From positions 1-64,000 of the forward strand of contig NZ_JAACFU010000003.1 in assembly GCF_029051725.1 (NCBI RefSeq): a stretch of DNA of 64,000 nt. The letters are read 5' to 3'. This document shows, one piece after another, positions 56,155-64,000 of this stretch. The position numbers and the translations under genes are program-made. The notes below the pieces were generated by a model. It was not told the DNA's origin and did no database searches. It was given only the letters and a program-made list of their open reading frames with translations. Numbering within the stretch: position 1 is the first letter of the stretch; each line of letters begins with the position of its first letter. The stretch is from Bradyrhizobium sp. CSS354 (GTDB taxonomy: Bacteria > Pseudomonadota > Alphaproteobacteria > Rhizobiales > Xanthobacteraceae).

Positions 56155-57843
56155 CTACACTCTGGTCATATCGAATTTCGGCTTCTGGCCGCTGCCGTAG
56201 CGGCGCAGCGCGCCTTCCTCGCCGACCGCGTTCGGGCGCTGGAAGATCCAGTTCTGCCACGCGGTGAGGCGCGAGAAGATTTTCGATTCCATCGTCTCGG
56301 GGCCGACGAAGCGCAAGCTCGCTTCCATGCCGGTGAGGCTGTCGGGCGAGAAACTGGCGCGCTCCTCCAGGAACACGCGGACCTCGTCGTCCCAGTCGAT
56401 GTCGTCGAGCGCGAAGGTGACGAGACCGAGCTCTTCGGCCTGCTCGGCGTCCAGCGCCGTGCCCATCGTGGCTTCCGCGCGTTCCACATCCGACGGATCA
56501 GCCTGGAAGCGCGATTGAAGCCGCGTCAGGCCATGGCTCATCGGATACGGGCCGAAGTTCATGGCGGAGAGTTCGATCGACGGCGGCGGGCGGTTGTCGC
56601 CCTGGCGCGTGCCGATCAGCATGTAGGAGCGGTCGGCAGCGAATACGAGCTCGGCGAGCGTGCCGGCGAAGCAGGAGCCGGGCTCGACCAGCGTCACCAG
56701 CGTCCGCGAGGTGACGTCGATGCGCTTCAAGACGCGCTTCCAGTAGTGCCTGATTTCGTTGACCAGCCAGTGCGTCTTGTTGGCTTCGAGGAAGGCGTCG
56801 CAGGCGAGCACATGCGCGCGGTCGCCATGGCTCTTGAACACCAGCATGGCGATCTCGAGCTCGTTGATGCGCAGATGCAGGATCGCGTCGTCGAGTTCGC
56901 GCGCGACCTGGAGCGGCCAGAACGCGACACCCTGCGCCATCATGCTGTCGATGTCGGCGGGCGGCGCGGCTTCAGGCGCCTTGATCGAGATCGTGGCGAT
57001 GCGCGCGGCGCGATCGATGTCGACGGTGACAAAGCCGTAGCGGATGCTGGTCTCATCGATGATGCGCTTGAGCGGCGTCAGCGCGATGCCCTTGCCGCTG
57101 CCCGCGCGCTTCGAGGCCTGGGCGAATTCCCTGGCGCGCTCGGCAACCTTGCCTTCGAGTTTGCTGTTCGGCGCGATCTCGTCGACCAGGCGCCATTGCA
57201 CGGCGCGCTTGCCCTTCACGCCTTCCTCGATGGTGCAGAAGAAATCGGCGTGATCGCGGCGCACCTTGCGCTTGTCGACCACACGCGTGAGGCCGCCGGT
57301 GCCCGGCAGCACCGCGAGCAGCGGCACTTCCGGCAAGGCGACGGCGGAGGCGCCGTCATCGGCGAGCATGATGTAGTCGGTGGCGAGCGCGAGCTCATAG
57401 CCGCCGCCCGCGGCCGAGCCGTTCACGACGGTGATGAAGCGCTGGCCGGAATTCTCCGACGAGTCTTCCATGCCGTTGCGCGTCTCGTTGGTGAACTTGC
57501 AGAAATTGACCTTGTGGGCATGCGTCGAGCCCGCAAGCATACGGATGTTGGCGCCGGCGCAGAACACGCGGTTCTTGGCCGAGCGCATCACCACGACCTT
57601 GACCTCGGGGTGCTCGAAGCGCAGCCGCTGGACGACGTCGGCAAGCTCGATGTCGACGCCGAGATCGTAGGAGTTGAGCTTGAGCAGATAGCCCTCGAAC
57701 AGGCCGCCGTTCTCATCGACGTCCATGGTCAGCGTCGCGACATCGCCGTCGACCGCGAGCTTCCAGTGCTTGTAGCGGGACGGTTCGGTCTGGAAATCGA
57801 TGAATGTCGCGCCGCCTGCGAGGCGCCGATCTTCCCCGGCCAT
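56155..57843 (-). CDS. boxC: 2,3-epoxybenzoyl-CoA dihydrolase BoxC
   Basis: A 562-residue protein of the enoyl-CoA hydratase superfamily with two crotonase-like halves. It opens the epoxide ring and cleaves it to a CoA-linked aldehyde plus formate. Landmarks are VVVMRSAKNRVFCAGANIRML, VVNGSAAGGGYELALATDYIMLAD and VPLLAVLPGTGGLTRVVDKRK in the first half, and EPGSCFAGTLAELVFAADRSYML in the second. The ATG at 57843 has GGGTGG upstream. The upstream region carries TGCA-N6-TGCA boxes. Confidence 0.96.
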   Translation of the reverse strand: MAGEDRRLAGGATFIDFQTEPSRYKHWKLAVDGDVATLTMDVDENGGLFEGYLLKLNSYDLGVDIELADVVQRLRFEHPEVKVVVMRSAKNRVFCAGANIRMLAGSTHAHKVNFCKFTNETRNGMEDSSENSGQRFITVVNGSAAGGGYELALATDYIMLADDGASAVALPEVPLLAVLPGTGGLTRVVDKRKVRRDHADFFCTIEEGVKGKRAVQWRLVDEIAPNSKLEGKVAERAREFAQASKRAGSGKGIALTPLKRIIDETSIRYGFVTVDIDRAARIATISIKAPEAAPPADIDSMMAQGVAFWPLQVARELDDAILHLRINELEIAMLVFKSHGDRAHVLACDAFLEANKTHWLVNEIRHYWKRVLKRIDVTSRTLVTLVEPGSCFAGTLAELVFAADRSYMLIGTRQGDNRPPPSIELSAMNFGPYPMSHGLTRLQSRFQADPSDVERAEATMGTALDAEQAEELGLVTFALDDIDWDDEVRVFLEERASFSPDSLTGMEASLRFVGPETMESKIFSRLTAWQNWIFQRPNAVGEEGALRRYGSGQKPKFDMTRV

Positions 57844-57880
57844 GGGCCACCCTTGAGTTCGTCTTGGTTTTACCGTTAGA

Positions 57881-57904
57881 TGCACAATAATGCATATTAT
57901 TGCG
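57881..57904. promoter_or_regulatory. TGCA-N6-TGCA-N6-TGCG box upstream of boxC
   Basis: TGCA at 57881-57884 and at 57891-57894 are separated by six bases. A third TGCG follows after another six. Operators of BzdR/BoxR-type regulators, as I recall them, are built on TGCA repeats. It lies about 40 bases before the boxC start, between it and the hydrolase gene. Confidence 0.6.
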
Positions 57905-57916
57905 CGCGTCTAGTCC

Positions 57917-58738
57917 TTAGCGGCTCGTACATGCATTTTGTTGCATGTCATCTCGTAGGGCCGCTGCTGCAAATTGCTCAATCGCATCAAGCGTCGCCGC
58001 CGGAGCTTCGCGATGCGGAGAATGCGCCGCGCCTGACATGACTTTCAAATCGACCGGGCAATAGCATTCTTGCTGCGCGATCTCGGCCTGACGCAGCGTC
58101 CCGTATTGGTCGTCGACGCCCTGCAGGATCAGGACAGGAACGCGGATATAGGCGAGATATTCCGAGATATCCCAGTCGCGGAACTTTGGATCGAGCCAGG
58201 CGCCGTTCCAGCCGTAGAAGGCGTGGTCGACGTCCTTGTGCCAGCGCGCGAGCTTTGCCTTCAGGTCGGTGGTCTCGAAGGTACTCTTGATCGCGGCGAT
58301 GGATTTCACCGAGATGTCCTCGACGATGAAATGCGGCGCGATCAGCACGAGGCCGTTCAGGCGATGATCCTGATGCGCGCCGGCATAGATGGTCGCGATC
58401 GAGGCACCGTCGGAATGGCCGAGCAGCAGGCCGCGCTTGAAGCCGATCGCAGCGAGGATCTTCGGCAGCACGTCCAGCGCCTCGCGCTGCATGTAGTCGA
58501 GCGGCCGCGGCAGCGCGACCTTGCTCGACTGGCCGTAGCCCGCGCGCGAATAGACGAAGATGCCGGCGGAGGTCGCCTGGTGCAGCTTCTCGGGGAAGTC
58601 ACCCCAGAGCCCGACCGAGCCGAGGCCTTCATGCAGCATGACGATGGTGGGTGCATCGGCAGATTGCGGCGCCAGCCATTTGTATTCGAGGCTGGCGCCA
58701 TCGATGCTGAGAAAGCCGGTGGGGGTGAGATTGGTCAT
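57917..58738 (-). CDS. Alpha/beta hydrolase of the box locus
   Basis: A 273-residue alpha/beta hydrolase. The oxyanion strand is TIVMLHEGLGSVGLWGDFPEKL. The nucleophile elbow is LLGHSDGASIA (Ser), a late acidic residue occurs near LILQGVDDQYG, and the base is His in SGAAHSPHREAP. Box loci often carry such a hydrolase, possibly as a thioesterase or lactonase; the substrate is unproven. It lies between bclA and boxC on the same strand. Its 3' end contains a second TGCA-N6-TGCA sequence. Confidence 0.9.
   Translation of the reverse strand: MTNLTPTGFLSIDGASLEYKWLAPQSADAPTIVMLHEGLGSVGLWGDFPEKLHQATSAGIFVYSRAGYGQSSKVALPRPLDYMQREALDVLPKILAAIGFKRGLLLGHSDGASIATIYAGAHQDHRLNGLVLIAPHFIVEDISVKSIAAIKSTFETTDLKAKLARWHKDVDHAFYGWNGAWLDPKFRDWDISEYLAYIRVPVLILQGVDDQYGTLRQAEIAQQECYCPVDLKVMSGAAHSPHREAPAATLDAIEQFAAAALRDDMQQNACTSR
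57932..57945. promoter_or_regulatory. Second TGCA-N6-TGCA box
   Basis: TGCA at 57932-57935 and 57942-57945 are separated by six bases (TTTTGT). It is centred about 51 bases from the box at 57881, roughly five helical turns. It overlaps the last codons of the hydrolase gene and lies upstream of boxC. Confidence 0.5.
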
Positions 58739-58760
58739 GTTCTGTCGCTCTTCTCTCAGT

Positions 58761-58846
58761 CGTCATGCCCGGGCTTGACCCGGGCATCCACGTCTTCCCT
58801 CAATTGCAGACGCACGTGGATGGCCGGGTCAAGCCGGGCCATGACG
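58761..58846. repeat. Dispersed inverted-repeat element, family B copy 3
   Basis: The ends CGTCATGCCCGGGCTTGACC and GGGTCAAGCCGGGCCATGACG are inverted copies around an interior with an exact CACGT pairing (GCATCCACGT against ACGTGGAT). It resembles the copies at 25038 and 29427 but is shorter and more diverged. It lies between bclA and the hydrolase gene, so it is transcribed if these are one operon. Confidence 0.7.
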
Positions 58847-58854
58847 ACCTGTTG

Positions 58855-60396
<1,542 letters not shown>

Positions 60397-60416
60397 GGAC
60401 TTCTCCCCTGAATTTA

Positions 60417-60428
60417 GAATTATAATTC
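60417..60428. promoter_or_regulatory. AT-rich palindrome between bclA and the regulator gene
   Basis: GAATTATAATTC is a perfect 12 bp palindrome about 20 bases upstream of bclA. It is flanked by wider TGAATT and AATTCA copies (60409-60414 and 60424-60429). It could be an operator or a promoter element of the divergent pair. Confidence 0.45.
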
Positions 60429-60547
60429 ATAGAAAGACACCGCATCGGCTTGCTGTCAATGCCAGCAGGCACTATGTTTCATTAATACGCGCCGCAGGAC
60501 ACCCCTAAAAGAAGACCTCCGCACAAGAAGCCCGTGATCCGTAGTCC

Positions 60548-61456
60548 ATGACCGACAGTCCCGACGCCGAATCCCGATTTCTCGAACAGCTCGGCCAGCG
60601 CGTGCGCACCATGCGCGCGCTGCGCGGCATGTCGCGCAAGGTGCTCGCCAAGGTATCAGGGATTTCGGAGCGCTACATCGCGCAGCTCGAAAGCGGCAAG
60701 GGCAATGTCTCCATCGTGCTGCTCCGCCGCGTCTCCGACGCTATGGGCGCGCATCTCGAAGATCTGCTTCCCTCGGTCGATCCGACCCCGGACTGGCAGA
60801 TGTTTCGCGATCTCTTGCGCAAGGCGACGCCGGCGCAGATCGCGCAAGCCAAGGATTTTCTTGCGGGCGGCAGCACAACCGCGCCGCGGCGCGCGCCGTT
60901 CTGCGGCATCGCGTTGATCGGCCTGCGCGGCGCCGGCAAATCGACGCTCGGCAGGATGCTGGCGAAGAAGGTCGGCTGGAGTTTTGTCGAGCTCAACAAG
61001 GAGGTCGAGCAGGAGAACGGCCTCTCGGTCGCCGAGATCATCGCGCTCTACGGCCAGGAAGGCTTTCGCCGCATGGAGCAGGCGGCGCTGCAGCAGCTGC
61101 TCGCGCGCAACGAGCTCATGGTGCTGGCGACCGGCGGCGGCATCGTCTCGGAGCCCTTGACGTTCGACCAGATCCTGTCGTCGTTCTACACGATCTGGCT
61201 GAAGGCCGAGCCCGAGGAGCACATGGCCCGCGTCCGCCGCCAGGGCGATCTGCGCCCGATGGCCGACGACCGCTCCGCCATGGCGGAGCTGCGCAACATC
61301 CTCTTGAGCCGCGAGCCGCTATATGCGCGCGCGACGGCGGTGGTGGACACGGCGGGACTGTCCGTCGATGCCGCCGCCGCGCGCCTGATCGATGCGGTGC
61401 GTCCGGTGCTGCAGAACGAAGCGCGCAGCTTCGGGCTGCGCAGCCTGGCGCTGTAG
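60548..61456 (+). CDS. boxR: BoxR/BzdR family regulator (HTH plus shikimate kinase-like domain)
   Basis: A 302-residue regulator. Residues about 14-72 form an XRE helix-turn-helix (VRTMRALRGMSRKVLAKVSG, then ISERYIAQLESGKGNVSI). Residues about 118-302 are shikimate kinase-like, with Walker A GLRGAGKSTLG at 125-135 and VLATGGGIVSEPLTFDQIL. In this family the kinase fold binds benzoyl-CoA and relieves repression of the benzoate genes. It is divergent from bclA. The globin gene follows 12 bases downstream. Confidence 0.95.
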   Translation: MTDSPDAESRFLEQLGQRVRTMRALRGMSRKVLAKVSGISERYIAQLESGKGNVSIVLLRRVSDAMGAHLEDLLPSVDPTPDWQMFRDLLRKATPAQIAQAKDFLAGGSTTAPRRAPFCGIALIGLRGAGKSTLGRMLAKKVGWSFVELNKEVEQENGLSVAEIIALYGQEGFRRMEQAALQQLLARNELMVLATGGGIVSEPLTFDQILSSFYTIWLKAEPEEHMARVRRQGDLRPMADDRSAMAELRNILLSREPLYARATAVVDTAGLSVDAAAARLIDAVRPVLQNEARSFGLRSLAL

Positions 61457-61468
61457 GTCTGAACGTCC

Positions 61469-61861
61469 ATGGCCGATAGCGACGTCGCACTCTCCATGTT
61501 CGAGCGGATCGGCGGCAGCGCCACCATCGAGCGGCTGGTCGATCGCTTCTACGAGCGGATGGATACGCTGCCGGAGGCCCAAATGATCCGCGCGATGCAC
61601 GCCGCCGATCTCGGCCTCATCAGGGACGTACTGAAGCGCTATCTCACCGAATGGACCGGCGGCCCAAAACTCTATTCCCCCGAGAAAGGCCATCCACGGC
61701 TGCGCCAGCGCCACATCGGCTTTGCCATCGGCGATGCCGAGCGCGACGCGTGGATGCTCTGCATGCGCTGCGCACTGGAGGAGACGGTTATGGACGTTGC
61801 CGCGCGGCAGGATCTCGAGCGCGCACTGTCGGGCCTCGCCGACTGGATGCGCAACCGCTAG
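61469..61861 (+). CDS. Group II truncated hemoglobin
   Basis: A 130-residue 2-on-2 globin. The distal Tyr is at B10 (RFYERM, Tyr28), the proximal His is His82 (RLRQRHIGFAIGD), and the G8 Trp typical of group II is Trp95 (ERDAWMLCM). It binds O2 or reacts with NO or peroxides. It is read 12 bases after the box regulator and is probably co-transcribed. An oxygen-handling role in an oxygen-dependent pathway is a suggestion from that position. Confidence 0.95.
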   Translation: MADSDVALSMFERIGGSATIERLVDRFYERMDTLPEAQMIRAMHAADLGLIRDVLKRYLTEWTGGPKLYSPEKGHPRLRQRHIGFAIGDAERDAWMLCMRCALEETVMDVAARQDLERALSGLADWMRNR

Positions 61862-61868
61862 CAGCGCA

Positions 61869-61942
61869 GTAGCCCGGATGAGCGAACCGACATCCGGGTC
61901 TTCACGATGACTTTCGGGTATCGCTTCGCTCACCCGGGCTAC
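61869..61942. repeat. Dispersed inverted-repeat element, family E
   Basis: The ends GTAGCCCGGATGAGCGAA and TTCGCTCACCCGGGCTAC are inverted near-copies. The stem would be about 17 bp. It lies between the convergent globin and IclR genes and may end both transcripts. A single similar end is at about 29385. Confidence 0.75.
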
Positions 61943-62724
61943 AAGAGTTGCGACCGCACGGCTTCCGCGCTCTCACGCAACAGCGGCAAAAATCGCTCGA
62001 TCAACTCCTGCGCCGGCACGCGGTCGACATGGGCGCCCATGTTGATGGCGGCGACGATCACGCCATCGTAGCGGCGGACGGGGACCGAGATCGAGCGGAA
62101 ATGCGGCTCGGCCTCGCGGTCCACCAGCGAATAACCCTGCGCGCGGTCGGCGACGATGCGCGAGAGCAATGCCTTGGGATCGGTCTCCGTGTGCGGCGTC
62201 AGCGCCTCGCGCTTCATTGCCGTCAGACGCGCGGCGAGATCGGCGTCGTCGAGCTGGCCGAGCATGGCGCGACCGACGGAGGTGCAGAAGGCCGGCAATC
62301 GGTAGCCGATGTCCAGCCCCCCCGAGAACATCCGCGCCGGACTGCTGCGCGCGATGAACACGACCTCATCGCCGTCGAGCACCGCGAGCGAGGAGATTTC
62401 GTTGGCCGCTGTCGCGACGCGGTCGAGCACTGGTTGCAGGACCGTGACGAGCTGGTTCGACCGCAGATAGGACGCGGCGAGTGTCAGCACATGTGGCGTC
62501 AGCGAGAACAGCTTGCCGTCGCCACTGACGAAGGCGCCGCGCTGGAGCGTGAACAGCATGCGCCGCGCGGTGGCGCGTGGAAGCTCAGCGGCACGGGCGA
62601 GATCGCTCAGCGTCATCGGGCCGGCCGTGGTGCCGAAGCATTGCAGCAGCCGCAGTCCGCGATCGAGGCTCTCGACGAAATCGGTCGCGCGTTCGTCGCT
62701 CTCGCTTCGCTTCAGCTTGGGCAT
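61939..62724 (-). CDS. IclR family transcriptional regulator
   Basis: A 261-residue regulator. The N-terminal winged helix has RGLRLLQCFGTTAGPMTLSDLARAAELPRATARRMLFTLQ. The C-terminal effector domain has VFIARSSPARMF and LPAFCTSVGRAMLGQL. IclR members such as PcaR and PobR control aromatic degradation in response to aromatic acids. It diverges from the Rieske oxygenase gene, which it probably controls; an inverted repeat lies between them. Confidence 0.93.
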   Translation of the reverse strand: MPKLKRSESDERATDFVESLDRGLRLLQCFGTTAGPMTLSDLARAAELPRATARRMLFTLQRGAFVSGDGKLFSLTPHVLTLAASYLRSNQLVTVLQPVLDRVATAANEISSLAVLDGDEVVFIARSSPARMFSGGLDIGYRLPAFCTSVGRAMLGQLDDADLAARLTAMKREALTPHTETDPKALLSRIVADRAQGYSLVDREAEPHFRSISVPVRRYDGVIVAAINMGAHVDRVPAQELIERFLPLLRESAEAVRSQLL

Positions 62725-62779
62725 GGTGGCGGAACATCCTGCAAAATAGTGCTTGCTGCCGGATCAAGGCATGTCATAA

Positions 62780-62804
62780 TTCGCCCATTCGTTCAATAGG
62801 CGAA
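62780..62804. promoter_or_regulatory. Inverted repeat between iclR and oxygenase genes
   Basis: TTCGCC at 62780-62785 and GGCGAA at 62799-62804 form an inverted repeat with 13 bases between. Its place in the 110-base divergent promoter region suggests an IclR-type operator. Confidence 0.5.
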
Positions 62805-62835
62805 CAACCGCCACTCCACAGAGGATGCACTCGCC

Positions 62836-64000
62836 ATGATGAGCCAGGAGCAGAACGACCTGATCACCCGCACCGGTCCAAAGGATCCCTGCGGAAAGCT
62901 GATGCGGAGCTACTGGCAGCCGGCGGCGCTGGTGGATGAGCTCGACGGCGATCGTCCGATCCGTCCCATCAGATTGCTCGGCGAAAACCTGGTGCTGTTC
63001 CGCGACGAGACCGGCCGTTACGGCCTGATCGATCGCCACTGCACGCATCGCGGCGCCGATCTCGCTTTCGGACGGCTCGAGCACGGCGGCCTGCGCTGCG
63101 CCTTCCATGGCTGGCTGTTCGACGCCACCGGCCAGTGCATCGAGACCCCGGCCGAGCCGAAGGATTCAAAACTCTGCCAGAACATCCGTCAGCGCTCTTA
63201 TCCCGTGGTGGAGAAGAGCGGCATCCTCTGGGCTTATCTCGGCGAAGGCGAGCCGCCGGCATTTCCCGAGCTCGATTGCTTCGTCGCCCCCGGCACGCAC
63301 ACATTCGCGTTCAAGGGGCACATGGCCTGCAACTGGCTCCAGGCGCTCGAAGTCGGCATCGATCCCGCGCACGCCTCCTATCTGCATCGCTTCTTCGAGG
63401 ACGAGGACACCTCGACGGCCTACGGCAAGCAGTTCCGCGGCGCCTCCGCCGGCAGCGACTTGCCGATGACGAAGATTTTGCGCGAATACGATCGCCCGAT
63501 CATCAATGTCGAGCACACCGAATACGGCCTGCGGCTGATCGCGCTGCGCGAGATTGACGAGGAGCGCACCCATGTGCGCGTCACCAACCAGCTCTTCCCG
63601 CACGGCTTCGTCATCCCCATGAGCACGGAGATGACGATCACGCAGTGGCACGTGCCGGTCGACGACGAGAACTGCTACTGGTACGCGATCTTCACCAGCT
63701 ATTCGAGCCCGGTCGACAAGAAGAAGATGCGCGACCAGCGGCTCGAGCTCTATGAGCTACCGGACTACAAATCTCGCAAGAACAGGACCAACGATTACGG
63801 CTTCGACCCGCACGAGCAACAGACGGCGACCTATACCGGTATGGGTACCGACATCAACGTGCACGACCAGTGGGCGGTGGAATCGATGGGCGCGATCCAG
63901 GATCGCACCAAGGAGCACCTCGGCACGAGCGACAAGGCGATCGTGCAATACCGCCGCCTGCTGCGGCAGGAGATCGAGAAAGTCGCAGGCGGCGAGAAGC
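62836..64000 (+). CDS. Rieske aromatic ring-hydroxylating oxygenase alpha subunit (partial)
   Basis: The gene runs off the right edge; 388 codons are visible and there is no stop. The N-terminal Rieske [2Fe-2S] site is CTHRGADL (Cys69, His71) and CAFHGWLFD (Cys88, His91). The catalytic mononuclear iron ligands are in GIDPAHASYLHRFFED (His179 and His184, plus a later acidic residue). This resembles phthalate 4,5-dioxygenase-type alpha subunits. GAGG lies 11 bases before the ATG at 62836. It needs a separate reductase, not seen here. The aromatic substrate is unknown; the divergent IclR gene fits an aromatic catabolic role. Confidence 0.92.
   Translation, partial: MMSQEQNDLITRTGPKDPCGKLMRSYWQPAALVDELDGDRPIRPIRLLGENLVLFRDETGRYGLIDRHCTHRGADLAFGRLEHGGLRCAFHGWLFDATGQCIETPAEPKDSKLCQNIRQRSYPVVEKSGILWAYLGEGEPPAFPELDCFVAPGTHTFAFKGHMACNWLQALEVGIDPAHASYLHRFFEDEDTSTAYGKQFRGASAGSDLPMTKILREYDRPIINVEHTEYGLRLIALREIDEERTHVRVTNQLFPHGFVIPMSTEMTITQWHVPVDDENCYWYAIFTSYSSPVDKKKMRDQRLELYELPDYKSRKNRTNDYGFDPHEQQTATYTGMGTDINVHDQWAVESMGAIQDRTKEHLGTSDKAIVQYRRLLRQEIEKVAGGEK

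Noticed and set aside
56062..57879. Plus-strand open frame of 605 codons opposite boxC
   Set aside because: Shadow of boxC; no start signal or domain.

Overview
The window looks like a chromosomal segment of a slow-growing alphaproteobacterium, most likely Bradyrhizobium. The evidence is high GC, a GcrA cell-cycle regulator, a DbjA-type haloalkane dehalogenase, an argD-argF-hslO cluster, a SAM-II riboswitch before metZ, an OpgC-type glucan acyltransferase and an aerobic benzoyl-CoA (box) locus. This assignment rests on gene content and on protein families recognised by eye. No insertion sequence, prophage, CRISPR array or rRNA was seen. There is one tRNA gene (Gly, anticodon CCC). The last gene is cut by the right edge.

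Layout. 1-12 kb: secreted vWA-like protein, a fused beta-barrel/OprB porin, TauE/SafE permease, chemoreceptor, CBS-domain membrane protein, PilZ protein, FMN glutamate-synthase-like enzyme, ferredoxin-NADP reductase and an ATP-grasp protein. 12.2-21 kb: a one-strand sugar locus with LacI regulator, xylulokinase, xylose isomerase, a three-part ABC importer, an aldo/keto reductase and a lactonase-like amidohydrolase. 21-30 kb: regulators, the tRNA, a DNA repair methyltransferase, small enzymes, a MATE exporter, a PAS protein and several unknowns. 29.5-36 kb: a two-domain dCTP deaminase, metZ under a SAM-II riboswitch, an OpgC/SGNH trio, and apaG. 36-40.3 kb: hslO, argF, argD and gcrA. 40.5-48.3 kb: a complete phosphate module (phoR-pstSCAB-phoU-phoB) with a Pho box, plus a flippase-like membrane protein. 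48.8-54.4 kb: haloalkane dehalogenase with its TetR regulator, a BON/OmpA pair, a polysaccharide deacetylase and an SDR. 54.6-64 kb: the box pathway (boxB, boxC, an alpha/beta hydrolase, benzoate-CoA ligase, a BoxR/BzdR-type regulator), a group II truncated globin, an IclR regulator and a divergent Rieske oxygenase.

How genes work together. Three units are clear from context: pentose uptake and isomerisation, phosphate sensing and uptake, and aerobic benzoate activation and ring epoxidation. The boxA reductase is not in the window. The OpgC gene is followed by two secreted SGNH proteins, one with an intact catalytic set and one that has lost it. This arrangement may decorate periplasmic glucans.

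Intergenic DNA carries several families of short elements whose ends are inverted repeats. The best case is a roughly 125-140 bp element with 29 bp perfect ends, present three times in both orientations. Other signals worth attention are a full promoter-riboswitch-terminator array before metZ, two TGCA-N6-TGCA boxes before boxC, a 20 bp perfect palindrome before the TetR gene, and a cluster of five GANTC methylation sites before gcrA.
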